The notes: generated from the letters alone by a model not told the origin. A stretch of 64,000 nucleotides of DNA from Streptomyces sp. 135 (GCF_020026305.1 NZ_CP075691.1:3658001-3722000), one strand, 5' to 3'; shown: positions 50,099 to 59,827, counted from the stretch's first letter. Numbers and translations: made by a program.

Positions 50099-52036
50099 TC
50101 AGCGCAGCAGCTCCGGCGGGCAGGGCGTGCCGCGCGGGATCTGGTAGGGCGAGCCGAGCCGGTAGATGCCGGCCTTCGGGGCGATCAGTTCGGTCCACTT
50201 GTCGCCCGCCCGGTCCTCCGCGGACTCCGCCAGGCAGCCGTGGACGTTGCTGTACTCCTTGGGGAGATCCTCGTCGTCCGCGCGCCGCCGCTGCGACTCC
50301 TCGGTCTCCTGGGGCCGCTTCACGCCCTTGCCCTCGGCGTCGACGACGCTCAGCCACGGCGAGTAGGGGATGCGGATCAGGATGCGGCCCGGCTTGTCCA
50401 CGCGGAGCGTCATCTCGCCCTGCTCGGCCCGCTCCACCACGGCGTTCGGCTCGGCGAGCGGGGTCGGGTCGAGGACCTCGTACAGCTGCCAGTTGTCGTC
50501 GGCCCACACCTTCTTCAGGTACGGCAGGCCGTTCTCGATGAGCTGCGCCTCCCGCTTGCCGCCGTCGCCGTCGGGCTCGCCGTAGGGCAGCACGACGTAA
50601 TGCACGGACCAGCGCTGGAGCCACTCGTGGTAGTTCGCGGAGTTGAGGGTGTCGTCGTAGAAGAGGGGGTTGCGCTCCATGTCGGCCTGCCGGTTCCAGC
50701 CGCGGGCCAGCTGGACGTTCTGGGGCAGTGCGGAGGCCTCGCGGTGGCTGCGGGCGGGCACCACCTCGACGCGGCCCTTCTCCGCGCCGACCTCCTGGAG
50801 TTCGTTGAGCAGCGGCGCCAGCTCACGCGACCACGACGCCTCGGGCGTCGTGTGGATGATGTCGTCGACGGTCTTGTACCCCACCCACCCGGTGAAGACG
50901 GCGAAGGCCAGCACGATCGCGTACCACTTGCGGGACTTGCGCACGGTGTACGGCAGGGCGGCGATCAGCGCGACACCCGTGAAGGACATCGCGAGGCGGG
51001 TGATGTTGGAGCCGATCTGCGAGCTGATGATCCACACACCGAGCACGAACGCCGCGTACACGGCCGTCGTGATCCGCACGGTCGTCCACTGCTTCGGTAC
51101 GAGGAAGTAGACGGCCACCGCGAACAGCAGCGGCAGCGACGCCGACCAGAAGGACATCGGCTGCGTCCCGGAGAACGGGAAGAGCCACGCGGACACGCCC
51201 ACCACGACGGCGGGCGCGAGCCCGAGCGCGTACGCACCCGGGTAGCGCTTGCTGAGGAAGAGCGCGACGGCGACGAGCCCCACGAAGAGCCCCGCCACCG
51301 GGCTGCCCATCGTCGCGAGCGCGGCGAACGGCGCGGCGACCAGGGCCTTGGCCCACCGCTTGTAGCGCCAGCGGTGCGGCCAGCAGAAGACGGCGGCGAC
51401 CGCCATGAGCGCGAACATCTGACCGAGGCCGAACGTCACGCGGCCCGATATGGCGTTGCACAGCAGCGCGAAGACGCCCGCGAGGGCGGGCCACATCGGC
51501 TCCTTCACCGCGCGGCTGCGGACCAGGATCATGGTGAGCAGCGCGGCGGAGATCGTCCCCGCGATCATCATCGTCGTCCGCACGCCGAGCACCGACATCA
51601 GGTACGGCGAGATGACGCTGTACGACACCGGGTGCATGCCGCCGTACCAGGCGAGGTTGTACGCCGATGCGGGGTGCCGGCCGACGAACTCCGCCCAGGC
51701 GTCCTGCGCCGCGAGGTCGCCGCCGCTGTTGGCGAAGACGAAGAACCAGACGATGTGCAGCACGCCGGCGAGCACCGTCACGGTGAGCACCGGGCGGCGC
51801 AGGAGACGCTGCTTCCAGGTGGCCCAGGCGGTGGGCGGCTGGTCGGTGCCGGTGGGCCGTGAAGACGGCAGCGGTATTCGCGGGCCGGTGCCGCGGCCCG
51901 CGCCCTCGCTGCCGTCCGGCTCGGTCCCTGCGTCGGCGCGCGTCGGCTCCGCTGTTGCCACTGGAGGCTCTCTCCCCGTGTCGTCCGTGTTTCCGGAGTA
52001 CCCGGGTTCGAGCCGACGAGGGTCCGTCCCGGACAC
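50099..52036 (-). CDS. Large polytopic membrane protein (GT-C/MFS-like)
   Basis: A 645-aa protein. A disordered N-terminus (about 70 aa) precedes roughly 11-12 TM helices (VLTVTVLAGVLHIVWFFVFA, and SVISPYLMSVLG near the first outer loop with HPVSY). An extracytoplasmic C-terminal domain of about 230 residues follows (WNRQADMERNPLFYDDTLNS, YVVLPYGEPD). Although such proteins are often labelled MFS, a large outer C-terminal domain fits polyprenol-linked GT-C glycosyltransferases better. The start is GTG. It converges on the lipoprotein gene with 2 bp between the stops. Confidence 0.7.
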   Translation of the reverse strand: MSGTDPRRLEPGYSGNTDDTGREPPVATAEPTRADAGTEPDGSEGAGRGTGPRIPLPSSRPTGTDQPPTAWATWKQRLLRRPVLTVTVLAGVLHIVWFFVFANSGGDLAAQDAWAEFVGRHPASAYNLAWYGGMHPVSYSVISPYLMSVLGVRTTMMIAGTISAALLTMILVRSRAVKEPMWPALAGVFALLCNAISGRVTFGLGQMFALMAVAAVFCWPHRWRYKRWAKALVAAPFAALATMGSPVAGLFVGLVAVALFLSKRYPGAYALGLAPAVVVGVSAWLFPFSGTQPMSFWSASLPLLFAVAVYFLVPKQWTTVRITTAVYAAFVLGVWIISSQIGSNITRLAMSFTGVALIAALPYTVRKSRKWYAIVLAFAVFTGWVGYKTVDDIIHTTPEASWSRELAPLLNELQEVGAEKGRVEVVPARSHREASALPQNVQLARGWNRQADMERNPLFYDDTLNSANYHEWLQRWSVHYVVLPYGEPDGDGGKREAQLIENGLPYLKKVWADDNWQLYEVLDPTPLAEPNAVVERAEQGEMTLRVDKPGRILIRIPYSPWLSVVDAEGKGVKRPQETEESQRRRADDEDLPKEYSNVHGCLAESAEDRAGDKWTELIAPKAGIYRLGSPYQIPRGTPCPPELLR

Positions 52037-52176
52037 CCCGTCCTCGGCCCCGGCGTACTGCCCCCCGAGCTTGTGACGCTAGCACGCAGACGCGGGGGAA
52101 AGCCCGGGGTGGGGCCTTCCCCCGCGGGGGTTCGGCGTGTTCTCGCCGCCGGTCGGCGGGTGCGTCCTGCCGTGCC

Positions 52177-55065
52177 TCAGCCGACGCGTCGCAGCTTCGC
52201 GCCGAGGCCGGGTTCCGCGAGATCCTTCTGGAGGGCGACGGGCACCTCGACGGCGTCACCCTTGCCGTCGCCGACACTCAGTACGCCGACCTCGGTGCCG
52301 GCCTTCCCGGTGTGCGGCACCGGCTTGCCCTTCGGCTCCGACATGTGCAGCTTCACCGTCAGGCCCGGCCAGCCCACCGCGGAGACGTCCTTGGTCGCCA
52401 CCACCGGGGTGGTGCCGCCGAGGCCGTCGTCCACATGGCCGACGACGTCGCCCTTCTTCACGATGGTCTTGGCGGTCAGCGCGTCCTGGCCGGCCTCGAT
52501 GAGCTTGCGGGTGACCCCGGTGACCTCGTCGATGTTGGCGACGCCGTTCTTGCCGAACTGGCCGAGGGCGGCGCCGATGATCGTCTGCGTCTCGCCGCCG
52601 ACCTTCTTCTCCGCGGCGAAGAGGATGTTGCCGCCCGCGGCCGTGGTGGTGCCGGTCTTGATGCCGATGGCGACGGTCGGGACGAGGCCGAAGAAGTTGT
52701 TCTGCTTCTCGCCGTTGAGGTCCTTGTAGCTGGGCTGGCGGGAGATCTCGTTGAAGACCGGGTCCTTCATCGCGGCCCGGCCGAGCTTCACGAGGTCCTC
52801 GGCGGTGGAGACGGTCGTCTTGTCCAGGCCGCTGGGGTCCGTGTAGTGGGTGTTCTTCATCCCCAGCTCCTTGGCGGTCTTGTTCATCTTCGCGACGAAC
52901 GCGTCCTCGGAGCCACTCTTGCTGTCCCAGCGGGCGAGCAGCTTGGCGATGTTGTTGGCGGACGGCAGCATGACCGCCTGGAGCGCCTCGTACTGGGTGA
53001 TCTTCTGGCCCTCGGCGACCCTGACGACGGACTCCTGCTCGGCCTTGCCCGTCTCGTAGTGCTTCTCGGCGGCGGCGTCGACGGGGATCTTCGGGCCGTC
53101 CTGGCCCTTCTTCAGCGGGTGGTCCCGAAGGATCACGTAGACCGTCATGACCTTCGCGATGGAGGCGATCGGTACGGGCTTCTGGTCACCGGAGGTGCCG
53201 AACGAACCGATGCCGTTGACGTCCATCGCGGCCTGGCCCTGGGACGGCCACGGCATGGACGGCTTGTCGCCGCCGAAGGAGACGGACTGCTCGGCGGTGA
53301 GCTTCAGGGTGGGCGTCGGCAGCGGGCGCACTGCCTGTACGACCGCAAAGACGACCACCAGGAGCAGGACGATCGGCGTCCAGATCTTGACCCTGCGCAC
53401 GGCGGTGCGGACCGGGGTCTCCGGCGGCGGCGGGGTGTTGGTCAGCTCGGCGAGCAGGTCGAGCGGAGGCTTCGGCGGCAGCGGCTGCTGGGTGGTGGGC
53501 TCTACGGGAGCGGGGGGCTGCTCTGCGGTCTTCGGCTGGGCCTTGGCCCCGGCCGCGGGCTTGGCACCGGGGGCGCCGGTCTTGGGCGCGGTCTTGCCGG
53601 ACGGCTCGTCGAGCGGCTTCAGGGCGACGAACTTACTGGTCCGCTCGGCATCCCGCTCAGCCTTCGCCCCGCCCTTTGCGTCACCCTTTGCACTGCCCTT
53701 TGCATCGCCCTTTGTAGGCGCCTCGCCACCGAGCTTGAGCATGGTGGTCGGCTGATCCACCTCGGGCACGCGGGGCGCCTTGAAGACGGCGGTGGCTTGA
53801 TCGACACCGGTGGTCTTGGGGGCGTCGGCCTTGGGCGCGGGGTCGGTCTTGGGCGCGGGCTCGCTGCCGGGCTTGGCGTCGGCGCTCGGCTTCGCGTCGG
53901 CGGCGGGCTTGGTGGCCTCGCCGGACTTGGCACCACCGGCGGGCTTCGCCCAGGCCGGGGCCTTCGCGTCGTCGGCGGGCTTCGCCCAAGCCGGGGCCTT
54001 CACGTCATCGCCGGGCTTCGTGGTCTCATCGGACTTGGCGCCGCTGACGGGCTTCGCGTCGGCGGCAGGCTCGGCGCCGCTGACGGGGTTCGCGTCGGCC
54101 AGGGCCTTCGCGTCGTCGCCGGGCTTCGTCGCCTCGTCGGACTTCGCGTCGCCGGCGGGCTTCGCCTTGGCGCCAGACGTGGCGGCACCGCTCGGCGTGG
54201 CGTCACCGGCGGGCTTCGAGTCAGCCGTGGCCGCCGAGGCGGCGCCCTCCGTGGCGGAGGCGTCGGACTTGGCGGGAGCTGCCTTGGCCGGGGCGTCGCC
54301 CTCGGCGGAAGCCGCCGCGTCGTCCTCGGTGAGCGCAGGCTTCGCGGCGTTCCCCTTGGCCGAAGCCGCCTTCCCAAAAGCGTCGTCCCGCGCGGAGCCG
54401 GCGCCCTCGGAGGAGGCGTCACCCTCGGCGGAAGCCTGATCCTCGCCAGAAGCACCGTTCTTGCCGGAAGCATCGCCCTTGGCGGAAGCGTCACCCTGGC
54501 CCGACTCATCGCCCTTCACGGACACGCCCCCCGCAGCGGAGCCACCGGCAGCAGAGCCACCCGCCCCGGACCCCGTGTCCCCACCGGCCGCCTCGCCACC
54601 GGAAACCCGGTCCCCGGCCTCAGCAGGACCGTCACTGCCGGCCGAAGCCCCGCGCGCCCGGGAGTCGTCCGGGTCCGCCTCGGGGTTCTCGTCGTCCGAG
54701 CCTGCGACCCACGCCGCCACCGCGTCCCGGAGCCGCTCGTCGCCGCCGGAAGCCACGGCACCCTCCGAGGCGTCACCGCCGGAGGCAGCGGCACCCTCCG
54801 AGGCGTCACCGCCGGAGGCAGCGGCACCCTCCGAAGCGTCACCGCCGGAGGCACCGCCCCGGCCTTCGGAGACCGTCTTCGTGGAGAAGACCGCCGTCGC
54901 CTGGTCCTTGCGCGCCGCGGGGACCTCACGGGCCACCGCCAGGCGCGGGTCCCGTTCCTCCGGTGCGGGCACAGAAGGATCCGCCGCAGTCGGGTTCCCC
55001 GACGACTTCCGCTGCTTCGACCTGTCGGGGGTCTCGCCCGCCACCGATGCCTCCTCGTACGCCAT
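52177..55065 (-). CDS. D-alanyl-D-alanine carboxypeptidase (S11) with long repetitive N-terminus
   Basis: About 962 aa. The first about 590 residues are a cytoplasmic low-complexity tail of Ala/Ser/Asp/Lys/Pro repeats, including three 33-bp DNA repeats encoding SGGDASEGAAA-like units. A TM helix follows (WTPIVLLLVVVFAVVQAV), then the S11 domain: SxxK Ser-Ile-Ala-Lys (PIASIAKVMT), SxN Ser-Ala-Asn (LPSANNIAKLL) and KTG (GIKTGTTTAAGG). It trims peptidoglycan pentapeptides. The ATG at 55063-55065 (MAYEEASVAGE) is inferred; the frame is open to 55128. It is divergent from GPP34, the order of the S. coelicolor SCO4439-SCO4440 region as I recall it. Confidence 0.88.
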   Translation of the reverse strand: MAYEEASVAGETPDRSKQRKSSGNPTAADPSVPAPEERDPRLAVAREVPAARKDQATAVFSTKTVSEGRGGASGGDASEGAAASGGDASEGAAASGGDASEGAVASGGDERLRDAVAAWVAGSDDENPEADPDDSRARGASAGSDGPAEAGDRVSGGEAAGGDTGSGAGGSAAGGSAAGGVSVKGDESGQGDASAKGDASGKNGASGEDQASAEGDASSEGAGSARDDAFGKAASAKGNAAKPALTEDDAAASAEGDAPAKAAPAKSDASATEGAASAATADSKPAGDATPSGAATSGAKAKPAGDAKSDEATKPGDDAKALADANPVSGAEPAADAKPVSGAKSDETTKPGDDVKAPAWAKPADDAKAPAWAKPAGGAKSGEATKPAADAKPSADAKPGSEPAPKTDPAPKADAPKTTGVDQATAVFKAPRVPEVDQPTTMLKLGGEAPTKGDAKGSAKGDAKGGAKAERDAERTSKFVALKPLDEPSGKTAPKTGAPGAKPAAGAKAQPKTAEQPPAPVEPTTQQPLPPKPPLDLLAELTNTPPPPETPVRTAVRRVKIWTPIVLLLVVVFAVVQAVRPLPTPTLKLTAEQSVSFGGDKPSMPWPSQGQAAMDVNGIGSFGTSGDQKPVPIASIAKVMTVYVILRDHPLKKGQDGPKIPVDAAAEKHYETGKAEQESVVRVAEGQKITQYEALQAVMLPSANNIAKLLARWDSKSGSEDAFVAKMNKTAKELGMKNTHYTDPSGLDKTTVSTAEDLVKLGRAAMKDPVFNEISRQPSYKDLNGEKQNNFFGLVPTVAIGIKTGTTTAAGGNILFAAEKKVGGETQTIIGAALGQFGKNGVANIDEVTGVTRKLIEAGQDALTAKTIVKKGDVVGHVDDGLGGTTPVVATKDVSAVGWPGLTVKLHMSEPKGKPVPHTGKAGTEVGVLSVGDGKGDAVEVPVALQKDLAEPGLGAKLRRVG
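54743..54840. repeat. 33-bp in-frame tandem repeat in the carboxypeptidase gene
   Basis: A unit containing CGGCACCCTCCGAGGCGTCA recurs at 54743-54774 (divergent first copy), 54775-54807 and 54808-54840, with a partial fourth. The last two full units differ by one base. The multiple-of-three period keeps the reading frame, so copy number can vary without loss of the enzyme domain. Confidence 0.8.
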
Positions 55066-55284
55066 GCCGTATGCCGATGCTGACGCGGCCGGTGCCCGGC
55101 CGTGCGTCAAAACCGGTCCGGACCCCACTGTCCGAACCGTGTACCAGTGTCCTGTGTGAGGGCTTAACCCCCGTGGTAGACGAGAACGACATACCTACTG
55201 GTTCCAGTACATCCCGCCCACGCACTCTCGACAGACCAATGTGAGAGGGGTCACCCTGTCATTCATCCACGCGGGGAGGCATGG

Positions 55285-56046
55285 ATGGGCAGGAGCCGCA
55301 GAACAATTCCGGAGGAGCTTCTGCTGCTCGCTTTGGACCCGGCCACGGGTACCACAGCGCAGCCGCAGTCGCTCGACCTCGGTCTGGCCGGAGCACAGCT
55401 AGTGGAGCTGGCGCTGGCCGGACGGATAGCCCCAGACGGGGATCGTATCGCCGTGGTGATGCCACGGCCGACCGGAGATCCGACTCTGGACTCCGCACTG
55501 GAACTGCTGCGCAGGCGCGGCAGCCCGGTTCGGGCCGTCCACTGGATCGGCGGACCCCGACTGGGGCTCCGCCAGACGTACCTCTCGCACCTGGAGCGGT
55601 GCGGCATGGTTCATGCCGTGGCGGGTCAGATGTGCGGGGTGCTGCCGACGACTCGCTACCAAGCGACGGAGACGGCCATCAGCCGGGAAATCAGGTCCCG
55701 GCTGGATTCGGCGATCCGCACCGGCGTGCCGCCGGACCCGCGGACCGCCGCGCTCGCCGCCCTGGCCCACGCGGTCGGTCTCGGCAAGCATCTGTATCCC
55801 GGGAACGAAGGGCGTTCATCCCGCTCCCGTCTCCGGGACCTCATCAGGCACGACCCGATGGGCGGCCTCGTGGCGCACGCCGTGATGGACGTCCAGAACG
55901 GTGTGGCGGCTCAGCCGCGCCGCAGCGCCGCACCGGCAGGCCCCACGGGTCCTGGCGGCCGGCAACCGGCCAGGGCGGTGGCGGACCCGGACCGGATCCC
56001 CATGCAGCCGCGCCGAGGGTCCATGGCACGCGCCGTGGCCCACTGA
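55285..56046 (+). CDS. GPP34 (GOLPH3-like) family phosphoprotein
   Basis: A 253-aa protein with the GPP34 pattern: TIPEELLLLALDPATGTT near the N-terminus, LVELALAGRIAPDGDRI, and the helical core RTYLSHLERCGMVHAV (seen as RQTYLSHLERCGM). GOLPH3 homologues bind phosphoinositides in eukaryotes; bacterial members are uncharacterised. GGGGAGG (55273-55279) precedes the ATG. It is divergent from the carboxypeptidase. Confidence 0.85.
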   Translation: MGRSRRTIPEELLLLALDPATGTTAQPQSLDLGLAGAQLVELALAGRIAPDGDRIAVVMPRPTGDPTLDSALELLRRRGSPVRAVHWIGGPRLGLRQTYLSHLERCGMVHAVAGQMCGVLPTTRYQATETAISREIRSRLDSAIRTGVPPDPRTAALAALAHAVGLGKHLYPGNEGRSSRSRLRDLIRHDPMGGLVAHAVMDVQNGVAAQPRRSAAPAGPTGPGGRQPARAVADPDRIPMQPRRGSMARAVAH

Positions 56047-56373
56047 GTACGGCGACAGACAGCACACCACCTCACATCACATCTCACGGCATCGCGCCGC
56101 AGCACCAGGCAAGCGCACCACCGCACCAGCGCCGCACCGCAGTCCCCCAGACCCGGTACGGGAGCCGCTGGGCCGCGCGGGGCACGGCACCGGACCGTCC
56201 GGACGACGACATCCCGGTGCCGCCGCCCCGCGCGGCCGCACATCCGCACCCCTATACGTCCGCCCGCACGTTCGCACATCGGCTGTTTTCCAGCGCTGCC
56301 ACACACGTTGGTGGCACTCTGCTGAGCGGTAGACACGCAAAATCGAGGCAGGCAAGCCGGAGGTGCACGTCCC
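56047..56373. other. 327-bp intergenic region upstream of the XRE-DUF397 pair
   Basis: No coding frame is convincing. The first half is rich in CAC-containing repeats (ACACCACCTCACATCACATC). The second half leads to the RBS CCGGAGG (56357-56363) of the XRE gene and probably contains its promoter. I see no clear palindrome or terminator. Confidence 0.5.
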
Positions 56374-57231
56374 GTGGCGTCCAATGTCAATCCCACCGTC
56401 AGGCGACGTCGCTTGGGTCAGGAGCTGCGCCGGCTCCGTGAGCTCAAGGGCATGACGGCCGAGGAGGTCGCCGAGCGCCTGCTCGTCTCGCAGTCGAAGA
56501 TCAGCCGCCTCGAGAACGGCCGCCGCTCCATCAGCCAGCGCGACGTCCGTGACCTGTGCGGTGTCTACGAGGTCGAGGACCACCGCATCGTCGACTCCTT
56601 GATGCAGATGGCCAAGGACTCACGCCAGCAGGGCTGGTGGCACTCCTTCGGCGACATCCCGTACAGCGTGTACATCGGTCTGGAGACGGACGCCGCGTCG
56701 TTGCGCGTGTACGACCCCCAGGTGGTCCCCGGCCTGCTCCAGACCCGTGGCTACGCCGAGGCGCTGATCACCGGCGCGCTCCCGGAGACCACGACGACCG
56801 ACATCGAGAAACGGGTCCAGGTGCGCATGCGCCGCCAGGAGCGCATCGCCGCGCCGGACAACCCGCTGCGCCTGTGGACCGTTCTCGACGAGTCCGCGCT
56901 CCGTCGCGTGGTCGGCTCCCGGCAGCTGATGCGTGACCAGCTGGAGCACCTCCTGGAGCAGTCCCAGCTGCCCCACGTGACGGTTCAGGTGATCCCCTTC
57001 GAGCTCGGCGCCCACCCCGGACTGAACGGGCAGTACGCGATCCTGGAGTTCCCCGACGCGGCGGACTCCAGCGTGGTCTACATCGAGGGCGTCACGAGCG
57101 ACCTGTACCTGGAGAAGGCGAACGACGTCCAGCAGTACAGCGTGATGTACGAGCACCTGCGGGCGCAGGCGCTCAACGTGGAGCAATCACGCCAGCTCAT
57201 CGCGGGGATCGCGAAGGACTACGCCCGCTGA
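56374..57231 (+). CDS. XRE regulator with DUF5753 (Scr1-type)
   Basis: A 285-aa protein. The N-terminal HTH is LGQELRRLRELKGMTAEEVAERLLVSQSKISRLENGRRS. A DUF5753 effector domain follows (YDPQVVPGLLQTRGYAEALI; VTVQVIPFELGAHPGLNGQYAILEFPD). Such proteins pair with a downstream DUF397 protein in Streptomyces; the pair SCO4441-SCO4442 (Scr1-Scr2) is reported to influence antibiotic production, and the neighbouring gene order here matches that locus. The start is GTG. The DUF397 gene follows after about 235 bp. Confidence 0.92.
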   Translation: MASNVNPTVRRRRLGQELRRLRELKGMTAEEVAERLLVSQSKISRLENGRRSISQRDVRDLCGVYEVEDHRIVDSLMQMAKDSRQQGWWHSFGDIPYSVYIGLETDAASLRVYDPQVVPGLLQTRGYAEALITGALPETTTTDIEKRVQVRMRRQERIAAPDNPLRLWTVLDESALRRVVGSRQLMRDQLEHLLEQSQLPHVTVQVIPFELGAHPGLNGQYAILEFPDAADSSVVYIEGVTSDLYLEKANDVQQYSVMYEHLRAQALNVEQSRQLIAGIAKDYAR

Positions 57232-57466
57232 TCCAGCCGGGCCACAGCCCGCGGAACCGTGCCCCGCGCGTGAGGGCGCCGCACGGTACACCCTTGCCGG
57301 GGTGAGGCGGAAGACCCACCTGGAATATGCCATCCGGTCGAGTGAACGGCCCCTTCACGCGCCGAGGTTGGCGAGTAGCGTCAATCACGCCATCGAGCAG
57401 AAGCGTTGGCGCACACCGCGGTCATGCGGTGGGAGCAACTCACCAACTGTGCAAACCGGAGAAAAC

Positions 57467-57676
57467 ATGGCAATTCAGCAGGGCGTTTCGCATGCCTGGG
57501 TCAAGTCCTCGTACTCCACCGGCAACGGTGCGTGCGTCGAGGTCAAGTCTCCACTGAAGACCGGCATTTCGGTGCGTGACTCCAAGGTCGTCGAGGGTCC
57601 GGTCCTCGCCTTCCCCGCCGACTCGTGGAACGCGTTCGTCACCGAGGTCGGCCGGGGGGCTGCCGACGTCGCGTGA
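57467..57676 (+). CDS. DUF397-domain small protein (partner of the XRE regulator)
   Basis: A 69-aa protein with HAWVKSSYSTGNGACVEVKS, GISVRDSKVVEGPVLAFPAD and SWNAFVTEV, the full DUF397 signature. It is thought to antagonise or modulate the upstream XRE regulator in a toxin-antitoxin-like way. The ATG follows GGAGAAAAC. Confidence 0.92.
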   Translation: MAIQQGVSHAWVKSSYSTGNGACVEVKSPLKTGISVRDSKVVEGPVLAFPADSWNAFVTEVGRGAADVA

Positions 57677-57802
57677 CGCGGCAGCGCCGGCCCGTGATAC
57701 CGGTACACAGCAGAACAACCGCAGCGCCACAATCGGATAAGCAGCACCGTATGAGCCCTCTCGACTGGCCCGCCGTCCCGGCCGAGGGGGCTCGGCCTTG
57801 GG

Positions 57803-58672
57803 TCAGCGCAGCTGGTCGACGTACCGGTCCGTGCCCGGCACCGTCGGAATGAAGGGCGCGACCAGCTCCACCCGCCCGAGCCCGGATCCGGCCACGGCCG
57901 CGTCCCGCCCGGTGAAGTGCGCCTCCCAGCACTCCCGCGGGTCCTCCTGGAGGAACCACAGCAGCGTCAGCCGGGTGTCCACGCCCTCGACCTGCTTGAC
58001 GTACGCCATCCGGTCGCCCGGCAGCGGCGTCGGCCGGAAGACCGTCACCATCGCGGCCGGTGAACCGGCGACCGCGCCCGGCAGGTGCCGGACCCGCAGC
58101 CACTCCAGCAACTTCCGCCTCGCCCCCGGCCCTTCCGCGTCGATGACCTCCAGAACCAGCCCCTTGTACGGGTGGTCGAGCGCGTGGAAGTCGCGCGGGC
58201 CCGCCGCGCCGTCCCGGTAGACGGTCGCCTCGTGGTCCTGGAAGGCGGTGAAGACGTGGGTGCGCTCCTGGTGGACGCGGCCGTCGCGGTTCAGCCGTCT
58301 GTTGATGCCGACGGTCCACTTCATGTGCTCGTCGTAGCGGCCCTCCGTCACCCAGTACGTGGAGAGGTAGCACCCGGCGGTGACCGGTTCGGCGACCGCG
58401 GACCTCACCGGGTAGCGCAGGAGCTGGAGGTCGCGCGTGGCGACCCAGCGGCGCCCCGCGTACATCCAGGGCATGGCCATCGCGCCGGCGTAGTAGTGGT
58501 CGTCCTCGTACCAGCGGTTGTAGGCGAACTCGTGCCCCGGGTGCGGCTCGACCATGGTGATCAGGGCGTGCCCCGGGCGTACGCCATAGGGTCCGACGGC
58601 GGCCAGCTCGGCGTACACGTCGCTTCGGGTGTCGTCGCTTCGGGTGTCGTCGCTTCGGGCTTCTTCTCCCAT
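57803..58672 (-). CDS. EthD-like dimeric alpha/beta-barrel protein
   Basis: A 289-aa protein with two ferredoxin-like halves: ITMVEPHPGHEFAYNRWYEDDHYYAGAM, and a second half around RLTLLWFLQEDPRECWEAHF. The first resembles EthD/dimeric alpha-beta-barrel enzymes. The N-terminus has a small in-frame repeat SDDTRSDDTRSD. The ATG at 58670-58672 is inferred; the frame stays open upstream. It is divergent from an SDR, with a perfect palindrome in the shared promoter, so the two probably act in one catabolic pathway. Confidence 0.7.
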   Translation of the reverse strand: MGEEARSDDTRSDDTRSDVYAELAAVGPYGVRPGHALITMVEPHPGHEFAYNRWYEDDHYYAGAMAMPWMYAGRRWVATRDLQLLRYPVRSAVAEPVTAGCYLSTYWVTEGRYDEHMKWTVGINRRLNRDGRVHQERTHVFTAFQDHEATVYRDGAAGPRDFHALDHPYKGLVLEVIDAEGPGARRKLLEWLRVRHLPGAVAGSPAAMVTVFRPTPLPGDRMAYVKQVEGVDTRLTLLWFLQEDPRECWEAHFTGRDAAVAGSGLGRVELVAPFIPTVPGTDRYVDQLR

Positions 58673-58718
58673 GCCTCTCGCCTGCCTCTCTCTTCCTTCC
58701 TCCTGCCGACGCCCATAC

Positions 58719-58735
58719 TCTGACGCCCCGTCAGA
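58719..58735. promoter_or_regulatory. Palindromic operator TCTGACG-CCC-CGTCAGA
   Basis: Seven-bp perfect arms surround a 3-bp centre in the 89-bp space between the divergent EthD-like and SDR genes. TGACG-N3-CGTCA elements of this form are typical TetR-family operators in actinobacterial lipid and sterol catabolism genes. No tetR gene is adjacent, so the regulator is elsewhere. Confidence 0.65.
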
Positions 58736-58761
58736 CGAACTGCCAGAGCCGGGAGGGCTCC

Positions 58762-59562
58762 ATGCCGACATCGCCGTCGCCGCTCCTCGAAGGAAAGACC
58801 GTCGTCGTCTCGGGTGTCGGTGCCGGGCTCGGCCACCAGGTGGCGGCAGCCGTGGTGCGCGACGGGGGCAACGCCGTGCTGGGCGCGCGCACGGAGGCGC
58901 ATCTCGCCAAGTCCGCCGCGGAGATCGACCCCGGGGGCGTACGCACCGCGTACCGGGCGACGGACATCACCGACGAGCGGCAGTGCGAGGCCCTGGCCGC
59001 GCTGGCGTGCGACCGCTTCGGCGGGATCGACGCCGCCGTCCATGTCGCCGCCTGGGACAGTCATTTCGGCGGCCTGGAGGACGCGGACTTCGAGACGTGG
59101 CGCGGTGTCGTCGACGTCAATCTGCTCGGCACGCTGCGCATGACGCGGGCGTGCCTGCCCGCGCTGAAGGAGCGGGGCGGGTCAGTGGTGTTCATCGGCA
59201 CACAGTCGGCGGTGGCGGCGCCGTCGCAGGTGCGGCAGGCCGCGTACGCGGCGTCGAAGGGGGCGTTGACCTCTGCCATGTACTCCCTCGCGCGGGAGCT
59301 CGGACCGCATCGCATCCGGGTCAACTCGGTGCTGCCGGGGTGGATGTGGGGGCCGCCGGTCAAGGCGTACGTCCAGTTCACCGCGGAGTCCGAGGGGGTG
59401 CCGGAGGCGGAGGTGCGGGGGCGCCTCGCGGCGCGGATGGCTCTGCCGGAGTTGGCCACGGATGGGGATGTGGCCGACGCGGTGGTGTTTCTGGCGTCGG
59501 AGCGGGCGCGGTCCATCACCGGGCAGTCGCTCTTGGTGAACGCCGGGGAGTTGATGCGGTAG
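58762..59562 (+). CDS. Short-chain dehydrogenase/reductase (SDR)
   Basis: A 266-aa classical SDR. The cofactor motif GVGAGLGHQVA (GxxxGxG) is at the N-terminus. The NNAG-equivalent reads HVAAW, the catalytic Ser lies in VVFIGTQSAVAAP, and YxxxK is YAASKGAL. Arg in GARTEAH after beta-2 suggests NADP or NAD ambiguity. The ATG follows GGGAGGG. The gene is divergent from the EthD-like gene and shares its palindromic promoter. Confidence 0.92.
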   Translation: MPTSPSPLLEGKTVVVSGVGAGLGHQVAAAVVRDGGNAVLGARTEAHLAKSAAEIDPGGVRTAYRATDITDERQCEALAALACDRFGGIDAAVHVAAWDSHFGGLEDADFETWRGVVDVNLLGTLRMTRACLPALKERGGSVVFIGTQSAVAAPSQVRQAAYAASKGALTSAMYSLARELGPHRIRVNSVLPGWMWGPPVKAYVQFTAESEGVPEAEVRGRLAARMALPELATDGDVADAVVFLASERARSITGQSLLVNAGELMR

Positions 59563-59827
59563 TCCGTCGTCGGCTGCGGGCTGTCGTGGCTGGGCGCGCA
59601 GTTCCCCGCGCCCCTACGGGGGTGCGCCTCGGGTGGTCAAGTATGTGAACAACAATCAGTTCAGCGAACGATTTTGCCTGCTCTTGACCCTACCCCCCGT
59701 TGTCGCCGACGTGTGCCCGAACCCACGATGAGCACGCACTTCCGGGTCGTTCATGTCTTCCGTGGCCGGTACTGGCGAAGTGCGAGCCATTATGCGCAGT
59801 TCACCAGGCGGACCCCTGGAGGGCCAT

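Noticed and set aside
48656..51862. 1068-aa forward ORF spanning the lipoprotein and membrane-protein genes
   Set aside because: It is an Arg/Gly/His-rich shadow crossing two real genes on opposite strands.
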